Positions 33,676-41,068 of a stretch of 64,000 nt of DNA are shown here, piece by piece. Made by a program: the position numbers and the translations under genes. This DNA is from Lentzea fradiae (GTDB taxonomy: Bacteria; Actinomycetota; Actinomycetes; Mycobacteriales; Pseudonocardiaceae), in the NCBI RefSeq assembly GCF_900100955.1, contig NZ_FNCC01000002.1, forward strand, positions 186,001 through 250,000, read 5' to 3'. Position 1 is the first letter of the stretch. Each line of letters starts with the position of its first letter. The notes under the pieces were generated by a model. It was not told the DNA's origin. It made no database searches and was given only the letters and a program-made list of their open reading frames with translations.

Positions 33676-34766
33676 GGAGCCTGCGCCACGCCTCGGCGGC
33701 ACCCGAGCTTTCGATCGACCTGGCGGCGGTGGGCGCCAACACGCGGAAGTTCGTGTCGCTGGCCCGCGGTGAGGTGATGGCCGTGGTGAAGGCAGACGGC
33801 TTCGGGCACGGTCTCGGCGACGTCGCCCGCACGGCCGTCGCGAACGGCGCCACCTGGATCGGCGTCACCTCGCTCGCCGAGGGCGTGCTGGTGCGCGAGT
33901 CCGGTGTGGACGTTCCGGTGCTCAGCTGGCTCAACCCCGTGGACGTGGACGTGCACACCGCCGTCCGGTACGGCATCGACCTGAGCGTGCCGAGCCTCGA
34001 ACACCTCGCGGCCGTCGAGCACGGCCCGGTGCGGGTGCACCTGCAGCTCGACACCGGGCTCGCGCGTGACGGCGCCGCGCCGGAGACCTGGCTGGCGCTG
34101 ATGTCGGCCGCCCGCAAGGCGGAGATCGCCGGGAAGGTCTCGGTCGTCGGCGTGATGGGACATCTCCCGTGCGCCGACACACCGGGGGCGAACGCACCCG
34201 GCAGGCGGGCCCTGCTGCGCGGCGCCGAGATGGCGCGCCAGGCCGGGCTGCGGCCGTCGGTGCGGCACCTCGCGGCCACGAGCGCCGCGCTGACCGACCC
34301 GAGCGCCCACCTGGACGTCGTCCGGATCGGCGCGGGACTGGTCGGCATCGACCCGTCCGGCACCACCCGGCTGCACTCCGCGCTGCGGTACACGGCGCCG
34401 GTGGTGCAGGTGCGGCGGGTCGCCGCCGGGACCGGGGTCGGGTACGGCCACACGTACGTGGCGGACCGCGCGACGACGCTCGCGCTGCTGCCGGTCGGCT
34501 ACGCGGACGGTCTGCCGCGCGCCGCGTCGGGGCGGGCGGAGGTGTGGCTCGCCGGTCGCCGCAGGAAGGTCGCCGGTCTGGTCTCGATGGACCAGGTGGT
34601 GGTCGACGTCGGGGACGACGCGGTGGCGCAGGGGGACGAGGCGGTCGTGTTCGGGCCCGGCGACGAGGGCGAGCCGACCGTGCGGGACTGGGCGGAATGG
34701 GCGGGGACGATCCCGCACGAGATCGTGACGGGCATCGGCCCGAGGGTGCGGAGGAACGTTCGATGA
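33660..34766 (+). CDS. Alanine racemase-family enzyme (Alr/VanT catalytic-domain type)
   Basis: 368 residues from GTG 33660, supported by a GGAGG ribosome site; GTG 33672 is possible. It is a PLP enzyme of fold III: the catalytic Lys in VMAVVKADGFGHG, a long TIM barrel, the catalytic Tyr in GVGYGHTYVADR and the VSMDQVVVDVG segment of the C-terminal beta-domain. It would interconvert L- and D-alanine, or L- and D-serine if VanT-like. It overlaps the dipeptidase gene by 16 bases and the ligase gene by four. A VanT-type membrane domain is absent but is encoded as a separate protein two genes downstream. Confidence 0.88.
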   Translation: MGTPVRSLRHASAAPELSIDLAAVGANTRKFVSLARGEVMAVVKADGFGHGLGDVARTAVANGATWIGVTSLAEGVLVRESGVDVPVLSWLNPVDVDVHTAVRYGIDLSVPSLEHLAAVEHGPVRVHLQLDTGLARDGAAPETWLALMSAARKAEIAGKVSVVGVMGHLPCADTPGANAPGRRALLRGAEMARQAGLRPSVRHLAATSAALTDPSAHLDVVRIGAGLVGIDPSGTTRLHSALRYTAPVVQVRRVAAGTGVGYGHTYVADRATTLALLPVGYADGLPRAASGRAEVWLAGRRRKVAGLVSMDQVVVDVGDDAVAQGDEAVVFGPGDEGEPTVRDWAEWAGTIPHEIVTGIGPRVRRNVR

Positions 34767-35716
34767 GCAGCATCCGCGTCGCCGTGATCGGCGGCGGGCA
34801 GAACTGCGAGCACGACGTCTCGGTGGCGTCGGCCGCGTCGGTGCGGCAGGCGCTCGACCCGGCGAGGTACGAGGCCGTGAAGCTCACCATCGGCCGTGAC
34901 GGCCGGTGGTCAGGTCCGGACGGGCAGGCGTTCGGCACGTCCGCGTCGAGCAGTCTCGCCGGTGCGCTCGGCGTGCTCGCGACCTGCGACGTCGCGTTGC
35001 CGCTGGTGCACGGGCCGCTGGGCGAGGACGGCGCGCTGGCGGCGCTGTGCGAGCTGGCCGGGGTGGCGTACGTCGGCTCCCCGCCGCGGGCGGGAGCGCT
35101 CGCGATGGACAAGTGGGCGACCAAGCTCGTCGCCGAGGCGGTCGGGGTTCCCACCGCGAAGGCCGCGCTGGTCACCGCGAAGTCCACTGTGGACTACACC
35201 GGTCCCGTCGTGGTGAAGCCGGTGGCGGCGGGGTCCAGCTTCGGCGTGGCGCTCGTGGAACGCGAGGAGGACCTCGAACCCGCCGTGCGCAGGGCGCTGG
35301 AGCTCGACGACCGCGTGCTGGTCGAGGAGGTCCTGCGGGGCAGGGAGATCGACATCGCCGTGCTCGACGACCCCGACGAGGGCCGCAGGACGGGGCCACC
35401 GCTGGAGATCCGGGTCGCCGGGCTCTTCGACACCGAGGTCAAGTACGACGGCAGCGCCGAGTTCGTGATCCCGGCACCGCTCGCGGACACCGAGGTCAAG
35501 GCGCTCGAACACGCGGCGCTCGAGGTCTACGAGGCGCTCGGCTGCCGCGGTCTCGCGCGCGTCGACTTCTTCCTCACCGAGGACGGGTTCGTGCTCAACG
35601 AGGTCAACACCATGCCGGGGATGACGGCGCAGTCGCAGGTGCCCAAGATGTTCGCGGCCACCGGGCTGTCGTACGCGGACCTGCTGGACAAGCTCGTGCG
35701 GGGAGCGACGCGGTGA
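34763..35716 (+). CDS. D-alanine--D-alanine ligase family (D-Ala-D-X ligase)
   Basis: 317-residue ATP-grasp ligase. Visible are GGGQNCEHDVSVASA at the start, PLVHGPLGEDGALAAL, YVGSPPRAGALAMDK, AAGSSFGVALVE and the metal-binding C-terminus ARVDFFLTEDGFVLNEVNTMPGM. The omega-loop has FDTEVKYDGSAEF, with Tyr rather than the His of VanA-type D-lactate ligases, so it should make a dipeptide such as D-Ala-D-Ala or D-Ala-D-Ser. It overlaps both neighbours by four bases. Whether it is the housekeeping Ddl or a second ligase cannot be told from the window. Confidence 0.92.
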   Translation: MSSIRVAVIGGGQNCEHDVSVASAASVRQALDPARYEAVKLTIGRDGRWSGPDGQAFGTSASSSLAGALGVLATCDVALPLVHGPLGEDGALAALCELAGVAYVGSPPRAGALAMDKWATKLVAEAVGVPTAKAALVTAKSTVDYTGPVVVKPVAAGSSFGVALVEREEDLEPAVRRALELDDRVLVEEVLRGREIDIAVLDDPDEGRRTGPPLEIRVAGLFDTEVKYDGSAEFVIPAPLADTEVKALEHAALEVYEALGCRGLARVDFFLTEDGFVLNEVNTMPGMTAQSQVPKMFAATGLSYADLLDKLVRGATR

Positions 35717-36714
35717 AGCGGATCGCCGGACTGGACGTCCTGCGCGGCATCGCGATCCTGCTCGTGATGCTGCGCCACGCCTTCCCCGACGTGTTCCCCG
35801 GAGCGGGTGTCGTCGGCGTTGTCGTGTTCTTCACCCTGAGCGGCTACCTCATCACCGGTGTCCTGCAACGGGAGTTGCAGACCAAGGGGCGCGTCGACTT
35901 CAAGCGGTTCTACACGCGCCGGGCGCGCAGGCTGCTGCCGGCGCTGGTCGCGCTCGTGGCGGTGTTCGCGGTCGTCACGCTGGTGTTCGACCCGTTGGGA
36001 GAGCGCGACAAGCTGCTCAGGACGGTGGTCGTGCTGCTCACATTCACCGGCAACCTGCCGATCGGCGGCGTCAGCCCGGCGGCGTTCCACGGCTGGACGC
36101 TCGCCACCGAGGAGCAGTTCTACCTGCTGTGGCCCGCTTTGCTCGCGTTCGCGTGGGTGCGGGGCCGCACCGGCGCCGTCCTGGTGCTCACGGCGCTCGC
36201 CGCGCTGGGCGCCTGCACGGCGACGCTCATCTGGCTGTGGCCGCACGCCGACAACGCCTACGCGCTGCCCACGTCGTGGTTCGTGTGCTTCGTGATCGGT
36301 GCCGCGACCAGGCTCAAGCTGACCTCCGCCCCGCGCTGGGCGGTGCCCGTCGCGCTGGTCGTGCTCACCGCGCTGTCGGTCATCCCGCTGCGCGGCCACC
36401 CGCTCACGTACCTCGTCGCGGGTCCCGCGATCGCGTGCTGCACGGCCGTGCTGCTGCTGGTCTGGTCGCGGTGGGAGCAGGTGGCGACGCCGGTCAAGCC
36501 GCTGGTCGTGCTGGGCACCCTGTCCTACGGCGCCTACCTGTGGAACTACCCGCTCACGCTGTGGCTGCGGCCGGAGCTGGGCTGGGCCGCCGGTCCGGTC
36601 GGGGCCGTGCTCACCGTCGCGGCGGCGTGGCTGAGCTGGCGGTTCGTCGAGGAGCCCGTGATGCGCTGGGGCACCCGGCCGCGCAGGGAACCGGTGGCCG
36701 GCGTCGCCGGGTGA
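35713..36714 (+). CDS. Acyltransferase-3 family membrane protein (VanT N-domain-like)
   Basis: 333 residues with about ten hydrophobic segments. Acyltransferase-3 hallmarks are GLDVLRGIAILLVMLRHAFP with the conserved histidine, FFTLSGYLIT, FYTRRARRLLPAL, and SYGAYLWNYPLTLWL near the end. The family O-acylates cell-wall glycans, but the same membrane domain also forms the N-terminal half of the serine racemase VanT. Here it is the last gene of an operon with a racemase-domain gene and a ligase, so a split VanT is one reading and a cell-wall O-acyltransferase the other. GTGA overlap joins it to the ligase. Confidence 0.85.
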   Translation: MKRIAGLDVLRGIAILLVMLRHAFPDVFPGAGVVGVVVFFTLSGYLITGVLQRELQTKGRVDFKRFYTRRARRLLPALVALVAVFAVVTLVFDPLGERDKLLRTVVVLLTFTGNLPIGGVSPAAFHGWTLATEEQFYLLWPALLAFAWVRGRTGAVLVLTALAALGACTATLIWLWPHADNAYALPTSWFVCFVIGAATRLKLTSAPRWAVPVALVVLTALSVIPLRGHPLTYLVAGPAIACCTAVLLLVWSRWEQVATPVKPLVVLGTLSYGAYLWNYPLTLWLRPELGWAAGPVGAVLTVAAAWLSWRFVEEPVMRWGTRPRREPVAGVAG

Positions 36715-36730
36715 CGGCACGGCGACCACC

Positions 36731-38908
36731 TCAGGAGGTCGCGATCCGCACCTGCCGTCCCACCCGCGCGCACAGGCCCGTGCCCGGCCGGTCGGGGAGG
36801 TTCGCCTGCCGGCGTTCGTCCACGATCGACCAGGCCGGGTCCGCGAGCTTCAGCTCGACGCCCCACGCGAGGTCGTCGGTGATGAACCCCGGCACCTCCG
36901 CCCACGTCGAGGCGGTCACGACCACGTGCCGCGCGTCGGGACGGCCGTGGAGCGGGCCGTCGGCCAGGTGGAAACCGGCGGTGGAGCCGAACGTCCTGGT
37001 GATCGACTCGGTCAGCGTCCGCAGCGCGGTCGTGCGGCCGGACCCCGGTTTGCCGACGATCGCGCCGTGCCCGCCCCGCCCGAAGCCCGCGTGGAACACC
37101 TCGACGGTGTGCTCGAACGGGTTGTCGAGCAGGCCGAGCGGGACGGAGCCGTGCTCGGCCGAGGTGGAGCCCAGCTCGTCGAGCGTGAGCCGGGACCACT
37201 CGTGCAGCGGCGGCGGCAGGAGCGGGTCGTGCAGCGGCTCGACCTTCTGCATGGCGTGCGGGAGCGACCTCGTCCGTTCGCCGAGGTCCGGTGGCAGTGC
37301 GACGTTCTCGACGGACCTGCTGATCCGCCGGGTCCAGCCCGAACCGGTGTGCTCGAAGCGGAAGCGCAGGAAGCCGCCGAGCGCGTCGGCCGGTTCCGGG
37401 CCGGACAGCAGGAGGTGCTCGCCGCACGTGCGCCCCAGCTCCCCGAACGTCGTCAGCACGCCGAGCAGATCGGGGTGGGCCCGCAGCAGGTCCCGCGGGC
37501 TGTCGACGCAGACGAGCAGCTCCGGCAGCGGGTCGAGCGGGGCGCCGTTGTCGCGGGCGAAGCGGTAGTCCCAGGTCGTCCGGTACCCGGACGCCGCGAG
37601 GACGCCGGTGCGCCGCTGGTGCTCGCCCTTCAGCGCCTCGACGAGCCGGTCCGCGATCACGGGAGGGATGCCGCGGTAGTGCCCGTGCACGTGCGGCGCC
37701 CGGTCGAGCCCGGCGAACACGCCCGAGCCGTGGAAGTCGAGCAGGACGACCTGGAGGTCGTCCGGGGAGTGCCGCAGCAGCTGACCGAGCAGCACCGCGC
37801 GCAGCATCTCGGCACGGGCGCCGGTGGGTCCGGTGATCTCGCCGTGCGGCCCCATCCCGTCCTGCAGGCTGGCGGACTTGAGGTCCAGCTCGACCGGCCG
37901 GCTGTGCTCGTCCACGCCGACGACCGCCCGGAACTGCTCGCGGACCGGCCGTTTGCGCCACGTCCGCTGCCGGTCGAAGCCGCCGGGGACGCCGTGCAGC
38001 GCGAAGAAGCCGGGCACCGGTTCCGGCTCGTGCATCAAGCGCGGCAACGACTTCGCCAGCTCGTCGAGGTCGTCCGGCACGATGCAGGCCGGCACCTCGT
38101 GCGGCGCCGACTCGTGCGGGCCGTCGAGCAGCAGCTGCACGCCGGACTTGCCGGTGTCCCGCGCGACGGCTTCGAGGGTGGCGCCGAAGTCCGGGTGCGC
38201 CGCGAGGATGTCCCGCAGACCGCTGACGCACACCAGCAGCTGCGGCAGCACCTGGTCGAGGCCGCGGTGGGCGAAGACCGTCCAGGTGTTGCCGACGACC
38301 TCCAGGCGGCGTTCCGACTCCGCCAGCAACGCCTCGGTCACCTGCGCGGGATCCGTTGCCACGTCGAGGAAGTGGCTGTGGGCGTGCGGTGCCCGCTCCA
38401 GTCCGTCGAACGCGTCGGTGTCGTGCGCGTCGACGAACATCACCTGGAACAGCTTCGGCGAGTGGGTGGTCATCAGGCCCAGCACCAGGCTGCGCAGGGT
38501 GTCCCGGCTCGTCGTGTGCAGGTGCGCGCCGATCGGGTACTGCCCGTCGAAGCGGACGAGGTCCACCACCACCCGGTCGCCGTCGTACCCGACCGGGACG
38601 CTCGACCAGTCGCCCCGCCACGCCTCGGCCTTGGTGAAGCCGCTCAGGCCGTGCAGTGCGAGGAAGCTCGTCCGCACCCACGGCCGCAGGTGTTCCGGCA
38701 CCTCGTCCGGGGTGCCGGCGGTGATGACCACCCGGACGTCGTGCCGTGTCGCGAGGATCCACCTGAGCGCCTCGGCGAGACCGGGATCGGTTGCGGCGCA
38801 GTGCTTCCAGTCGACCAGCAGCGTCGCGCCGGGTTCGGCCTCGCGTTCGAACCACGGCAGGAAGACGCGGCTGGGCGGTGAGTCGCGGCCCAGGTGGTAC
38901 GTCCTCAC
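36731..38908 (-). CDS. EccC-derived multi-domain ATPase, degenerate (large paralogue)
   Basis: 725 residues from GTG 38908. It contains two or three repeated FtsK/EccC-like domains. The second repeat keeps the EccC pattern (ELDLKSASLQDGMGPHGE, HSPDDLQVVLLDFHGSGVF, APHVHGHY...LVEALKGEHQRRTGVL), but its Walker A site has decayed to TGPTGARAEM. The last domain has GAIVGKPGSGRTTALRT, where Arg replaces the P-loop Lys. Strict ATP hydrolysis is therefore doubtful. There is no membrane helix, unlike full-length EccC. It overlaps the smaller paralogue upstream by four bases and lies among T7SS genes, so it may act as a substrate-binding or regulatory ESX component. Confidence 0.75.
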   Translation of the reverse strand: MRTYHLGRDSPPSRVFLPWFEREAEPGATLLVDWKHCAATDPGLAEALRWILATRHDVRVVITAGTPDEVPEHLRPWVRTSFLALHGLSGFTKAEAWRGDWSSVPVGYDGDRVVVDLVRFDGQYPIGAHLHTTSRDTLRSLVLGLMTTHSPKLFQVMFVDAHDTDAFDGLERAPHAHSHFLDVATDPAQVTEALLAESERRLEVVGNTWTVFAHRGLDQVLPQLLVCVSGLRDILAAHPDFGATLEAVARDTGKSGVQLLLDGPHESAPHEVPACIVPDDLDELAKSLPRLMHEPEPVPGFFALHGVPGGFDRQRTWRKRPVREQFRAVVGVDEHSRPVELDLKSASLQDGMGPHGEITGPTGARAEMLRAVLLGQLLRHSPDDLQVVLLDFHGSGVFAGLDRAPHVHGHYRGIPPVIADRLVEALKGEHQRRTGVLAASGYRTTWDYRFARDNGAPLDPLPELLVCVDSPRDLLRAHPDLLGVLTTFGELGRTCGEHLLLSGPEPADALGGFLRFRFEHTGSGWTRRISRSVENVALPPDLGERTRSLPHAMQKVEPLHDPLLPPPLHEWSRLTLDELGSTSAEHGSVPLGLLDNPFEHTVEVFHAGFGRGGHGAIVGKPGSGRTTALRTLTESITRTFGSTAGFHLADGPLHGRPDARHVVVTASTWAEVPGFITDDLAWGVELKLADPAWSIVDERRQANLPDRPGTGLCARVGRQVRIATS

Positions 38909-40371
38909 GGCAGGGCGATCTGGACGGCGGTCTTGTCACGCACGGAAAGCCCGATGCCCGGCAGGTGCGGCACGGCCGCCGCGCTGCGCGGGTTGACCAG
39001 CGAGGTCGCCGGGTCGTCCAGGCGCAGCTCGACGCCCAGCGCCAGGCTGTCCCTGATGAACGGCGGCACCTGCTCCCACGTGCGTGCGGTGACGACGACG
39101 TGCCGTTGCGGGTCGAGAGGTTCGCCGGGACCGTCGAGCAGCTGGAAGGAGCCGAGGTCGCCGAGCACCGCCGCGAGCGTCCGCAGCGCCGTCGACTTGC
39201 CGGTGCCGGGTGCGCCGACGATCGCGCCGTGCCGCAGCTCGGCGGTGAACTCCGGCACCAGCACGTCCCGGCGGTGCTCGTACGGCTTGTCGAGCACCCC
39301 GATCGCGCCGGGCGGGAGCACGTCGAGCGGTAACGGCTCGCCGTCGTGGCCGAGCGGCGGGAGCAGGATCTCGCGCGCCGTCCCGGCACCGGGCGCGTGC
39401 GGCAGGAGGTCGAGCATCTCGTCCAGGTCGAACGTCGGCACGGCGAGCGGCCACTCCGGCAGCTCGTACGGGGTCCGCGGGTCGCCACCGGAGTACAGGA
39501 CGTGCAGGCCCAGCGTCCGTCCGGCGCGCATGACCGAGAGCAGCACCTCGCGCAACACCGGCTCGCGGTGGAACACCGCCTCGGGCCCGTCGACGCAGAC
39601 GAGCAGGTCCGGGGCCGGTTCGCCGGTCTTCCGCGCCTCCTGGCGCCTGCCGAGCTCACCGGCCAGCGCGTCCGCCAGGCGCGGCAGCGAGGTGTGGTCC
39701 GCCGGGGTGATCATGTGCGCGACCTGCGACGCGAACGACAACGGCTCGAAGACACCGCTGCCGGTGCCGTCCACCAGCAGGTACTGCAGGCGGTCCGCCG
39801 AGTGGGTCGCCATGAACCCCAGCAACGCGCACCGCAGCTGCTCGGGGGTGCCCCGGTGCACGGCGCCGCCGATGCCCAGGTTGAAGTCGACGGGCCAGCC
39901 GCGGTCGTCCACGCCGATCGTCGCCGTCAGGTCGTCGCGCAGCCACATGTCGCCGAGGTCGGCGTCGATCCCGTGCAGCGCGAGGAAGTCCGTCGGTTCG
40001 CCGTGCAGGTGCTTGCGCAGCCGGGGTGGGAGATCAGTCCACTTCCGCGCCGTGACAACGGTTTGCACGCCTCGCGCCGGTCCGAACGCGGCGATCCACT
40101 CGACGGTGCGGCCGAGTCCCGGGTCCTGCTGGGCGCACAACGACCAGTCGTCGACCAGCAGCACCGCACCGGTGCGGGCACCGCGCTCGAACCAGTCGAG
40201 CAGGGTCCGGCACCCCGACTGGTCGGCGGGGTCGAACGTGGCGGAGACGGGCAACGGGTCGGCGCCGCGGCCGATCCGGTAGACGGCCATGTCCGGCGCT
40301 GCCTGCAAAGCCGCCGTCAGCCGCTCCCTGGTCGCCTGCCCGGGACCGACGACGGCGAAGTTCCTGATCAC
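38905..40371 (-). CDS. EccC-derived ATPase with one intact P-loop (small paralogue)
   Basis: 488 residues from GTG 40371. An EccC-like domain (VDFNLGIGGAVHRGTPEQLR, THSADRLQYLLVDGTGSGVF, LAGELGRRQEA) has lost the Walker A loop completely. The C-terminal domain has a canonical Walker A in GAIVGAPGTGKSTALRTL (about residues 382-394). Its last 60 residues (VVVTARTWEQVPPFIRDSLALGVEL...PGIGLSVRD) match the end of the large paralogue. EccC ATPases drive ESX export; this soluble relative lacks the membrane part. It is predicted to start as a leaderless message. Confidence 0.75.
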   Translation of the reverse strand: MIRNFAVVGPGQATRERLTAALQAAPDMAVYRIGRGADPLPVSATFDPADQSGCRTLLDWFERGARTGAVLLVDDWSLCAQQDPGLGRTVEWIAAFGPARGVQTVVTARKWTDLPPRLRKHLHGEPTDFLALHGIDADLGDMWLRDDLTATIGVDDRGWPVDFNLGIGGAVHRGTPEQLRCALLGFMATHSADRLQYLLVDGTGSGVFEPLSFASQVAHMITPADHTSLPRLADALAGELGRRQEARKTGEPAPDLLVCVDGPEAVFHREPVLREVLLSVMRAGRTLGLHVLYSGGDPRTPYELPEWPLAVPTFDLDEMLDLLPHAPGAGTAREILLPPLGHDGEPLPLDVLPPGAIGVLDKPYEHRRDVLVPEFTAELRHGAIVGAPGTGKSTALRTLAAVLGDLGSFQLLDGPGEPLDPQRHVVVTARTWEQVPPFIRDSLALGVELRLDDPATSLVNPRSAAAVPHLPGIGLSVRDKTAVQIALP

Positions 40372-40377
40372 AGCTCA

Positions 40378-40383
40378 GATATA
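40378..40383 (-). promoter_or_regulatory. Leaderless -10 element of the EccC-like operon
   Basis: On the minus strand TATATC ends six bases before the GTG at 40371. It diverges from the promoter at 40417-40422 within a 58-base gap. Confidence 0.55.
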
Positions 40384-40416
40384 CCAACAGCGCGGGGACG
40401 GCCGCTGCCCCTTGGC

Positions 40417-40422
40417 TAATGT
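40417..40422 (+). promoter_or_regulatory. Leaderless -10 element of the SCP-like gene
   Basis: TAATGT ends seven bases before the GTG at 40430, the best match to TANNNT seen in the window. Confidence 0.55.
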
Positions 40423-40429
40423 GGGCGGC

Positions 40430-40807
40430 GTGCCAGCGAAAGCCGTCGACCCCGCCGAGATGCGCGCCGCCGTCGAAGCCGTTCTCCCGTGGCTGCGCGG
40501 TGAGGCGGACCAGCCGGAACGTCCCGTGCTGGCCGCCGCGGTCCGGCTGAGCCTGCGCACCCTGGAGCAGATCGCGCCCGGCCGCAGCGTCGAGGTGCGC
40601 GTGCCGCCGTTCGCCGCCGTGCAGTGCGTCGAAGGCCCCCGCCACACCCGCGGCACGCCGCCGAACGTGGTGGAGACCGACGCCCGCACGTGGCTGGAGC
40701 TGGCGACCGGCGACCTGGGCTGGGAGGACGCCCTGGCCGGTGCGCGGGTGACCGCGTCCGGGACCAGGGCCGACCTCTCACCGCTGCTACCGGTCGTGCG
40801 CTTCTAG
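40430..40807 (+). CDS. Sterol-carrier-family protein (bacterial SCP-2-like)
   Basis: 125 residues from GTG 40430. The pattern matches the small actinobacterial proteins annotated as sterol carrier family and usually found near purF (for example Rv0807 before purF in Mycobacterium tuberculosis): an N-terminal helix DPAEMRAAVEAVLPWL, VRLSLRTLEQIAPG, VEVRVPPFAAVQC, and TPPNVVETDARTWLELATG. In this window purF lies 3.9 kb downstream, with T7SS effector genes between. Lipid binding is implied by the fold only. Confidence 0.75.
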   Translation: MPAKAVDPAEMRAAVEAVLPWLRGEADQPERPVLAAAVRLSLRTLEQIAPGRSVEVRVPPFAAVQCVEGPRHTRGTPPNVVETDARTWLELATGDLGWEDALAGARVTASGTRADLSPLLPVVRF

Positions 40808-40851
40808 GCGCTGCGCCAGGAGCTCTGTCTCTCCCCCCGCCACACACCCAC

Positions 40852-41023
40852 CCGCGTGTCACCCGTCCAGCGCTCCCGCCTCCCCAGCGTGACGTGGCTT
40901 TAGTACGCGGGGGCCCCGCGTACTGACCACGCGAACGCGGGGGCCCCGCGTGCGGCAGAGGAAACACGGAAGAGAGTTGCGGGCGGAGCGGGGGCGTTAC
41001 GGACAGTGCTTCTGAAGCATGCC
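40852..41023 (+). repeat. Dispersed intergenic repeat, copy B
   Basis: Counterpart of 5470-5643, in the same orientation and also between convergent genes. Blocks CGCGTGTCACCC, CAGCGTGACGTG, ACGCGGGGGCCC, GAAACACG, AGAGAGTTGCG and GGGCGTTACGGACAG recur in order. The central palindrome is replaced by two shorter ones. A short direct repeat (AGCATGCCTGGG at 41016-41027 and 41033-41044) lies at its right edge. Confidence 0.7.
40902..40951. terminator. Double terminator hairpin in repeat copy B
   Basis: Palindrome 40902-40924 has 11-bp arms around a single base; 40935-40951 has 8-bp arms. Both contain the GCGGGGGCCCCGC core. They lie between the SCP-like gene (+) and the DUF1023 gene (-). Confidence 0.65.
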
Positions 41024-41068
41024 TGGGTCGTCAGCATGCCTGGGGCATCGTGCGCTTTCAGCGCGTTC

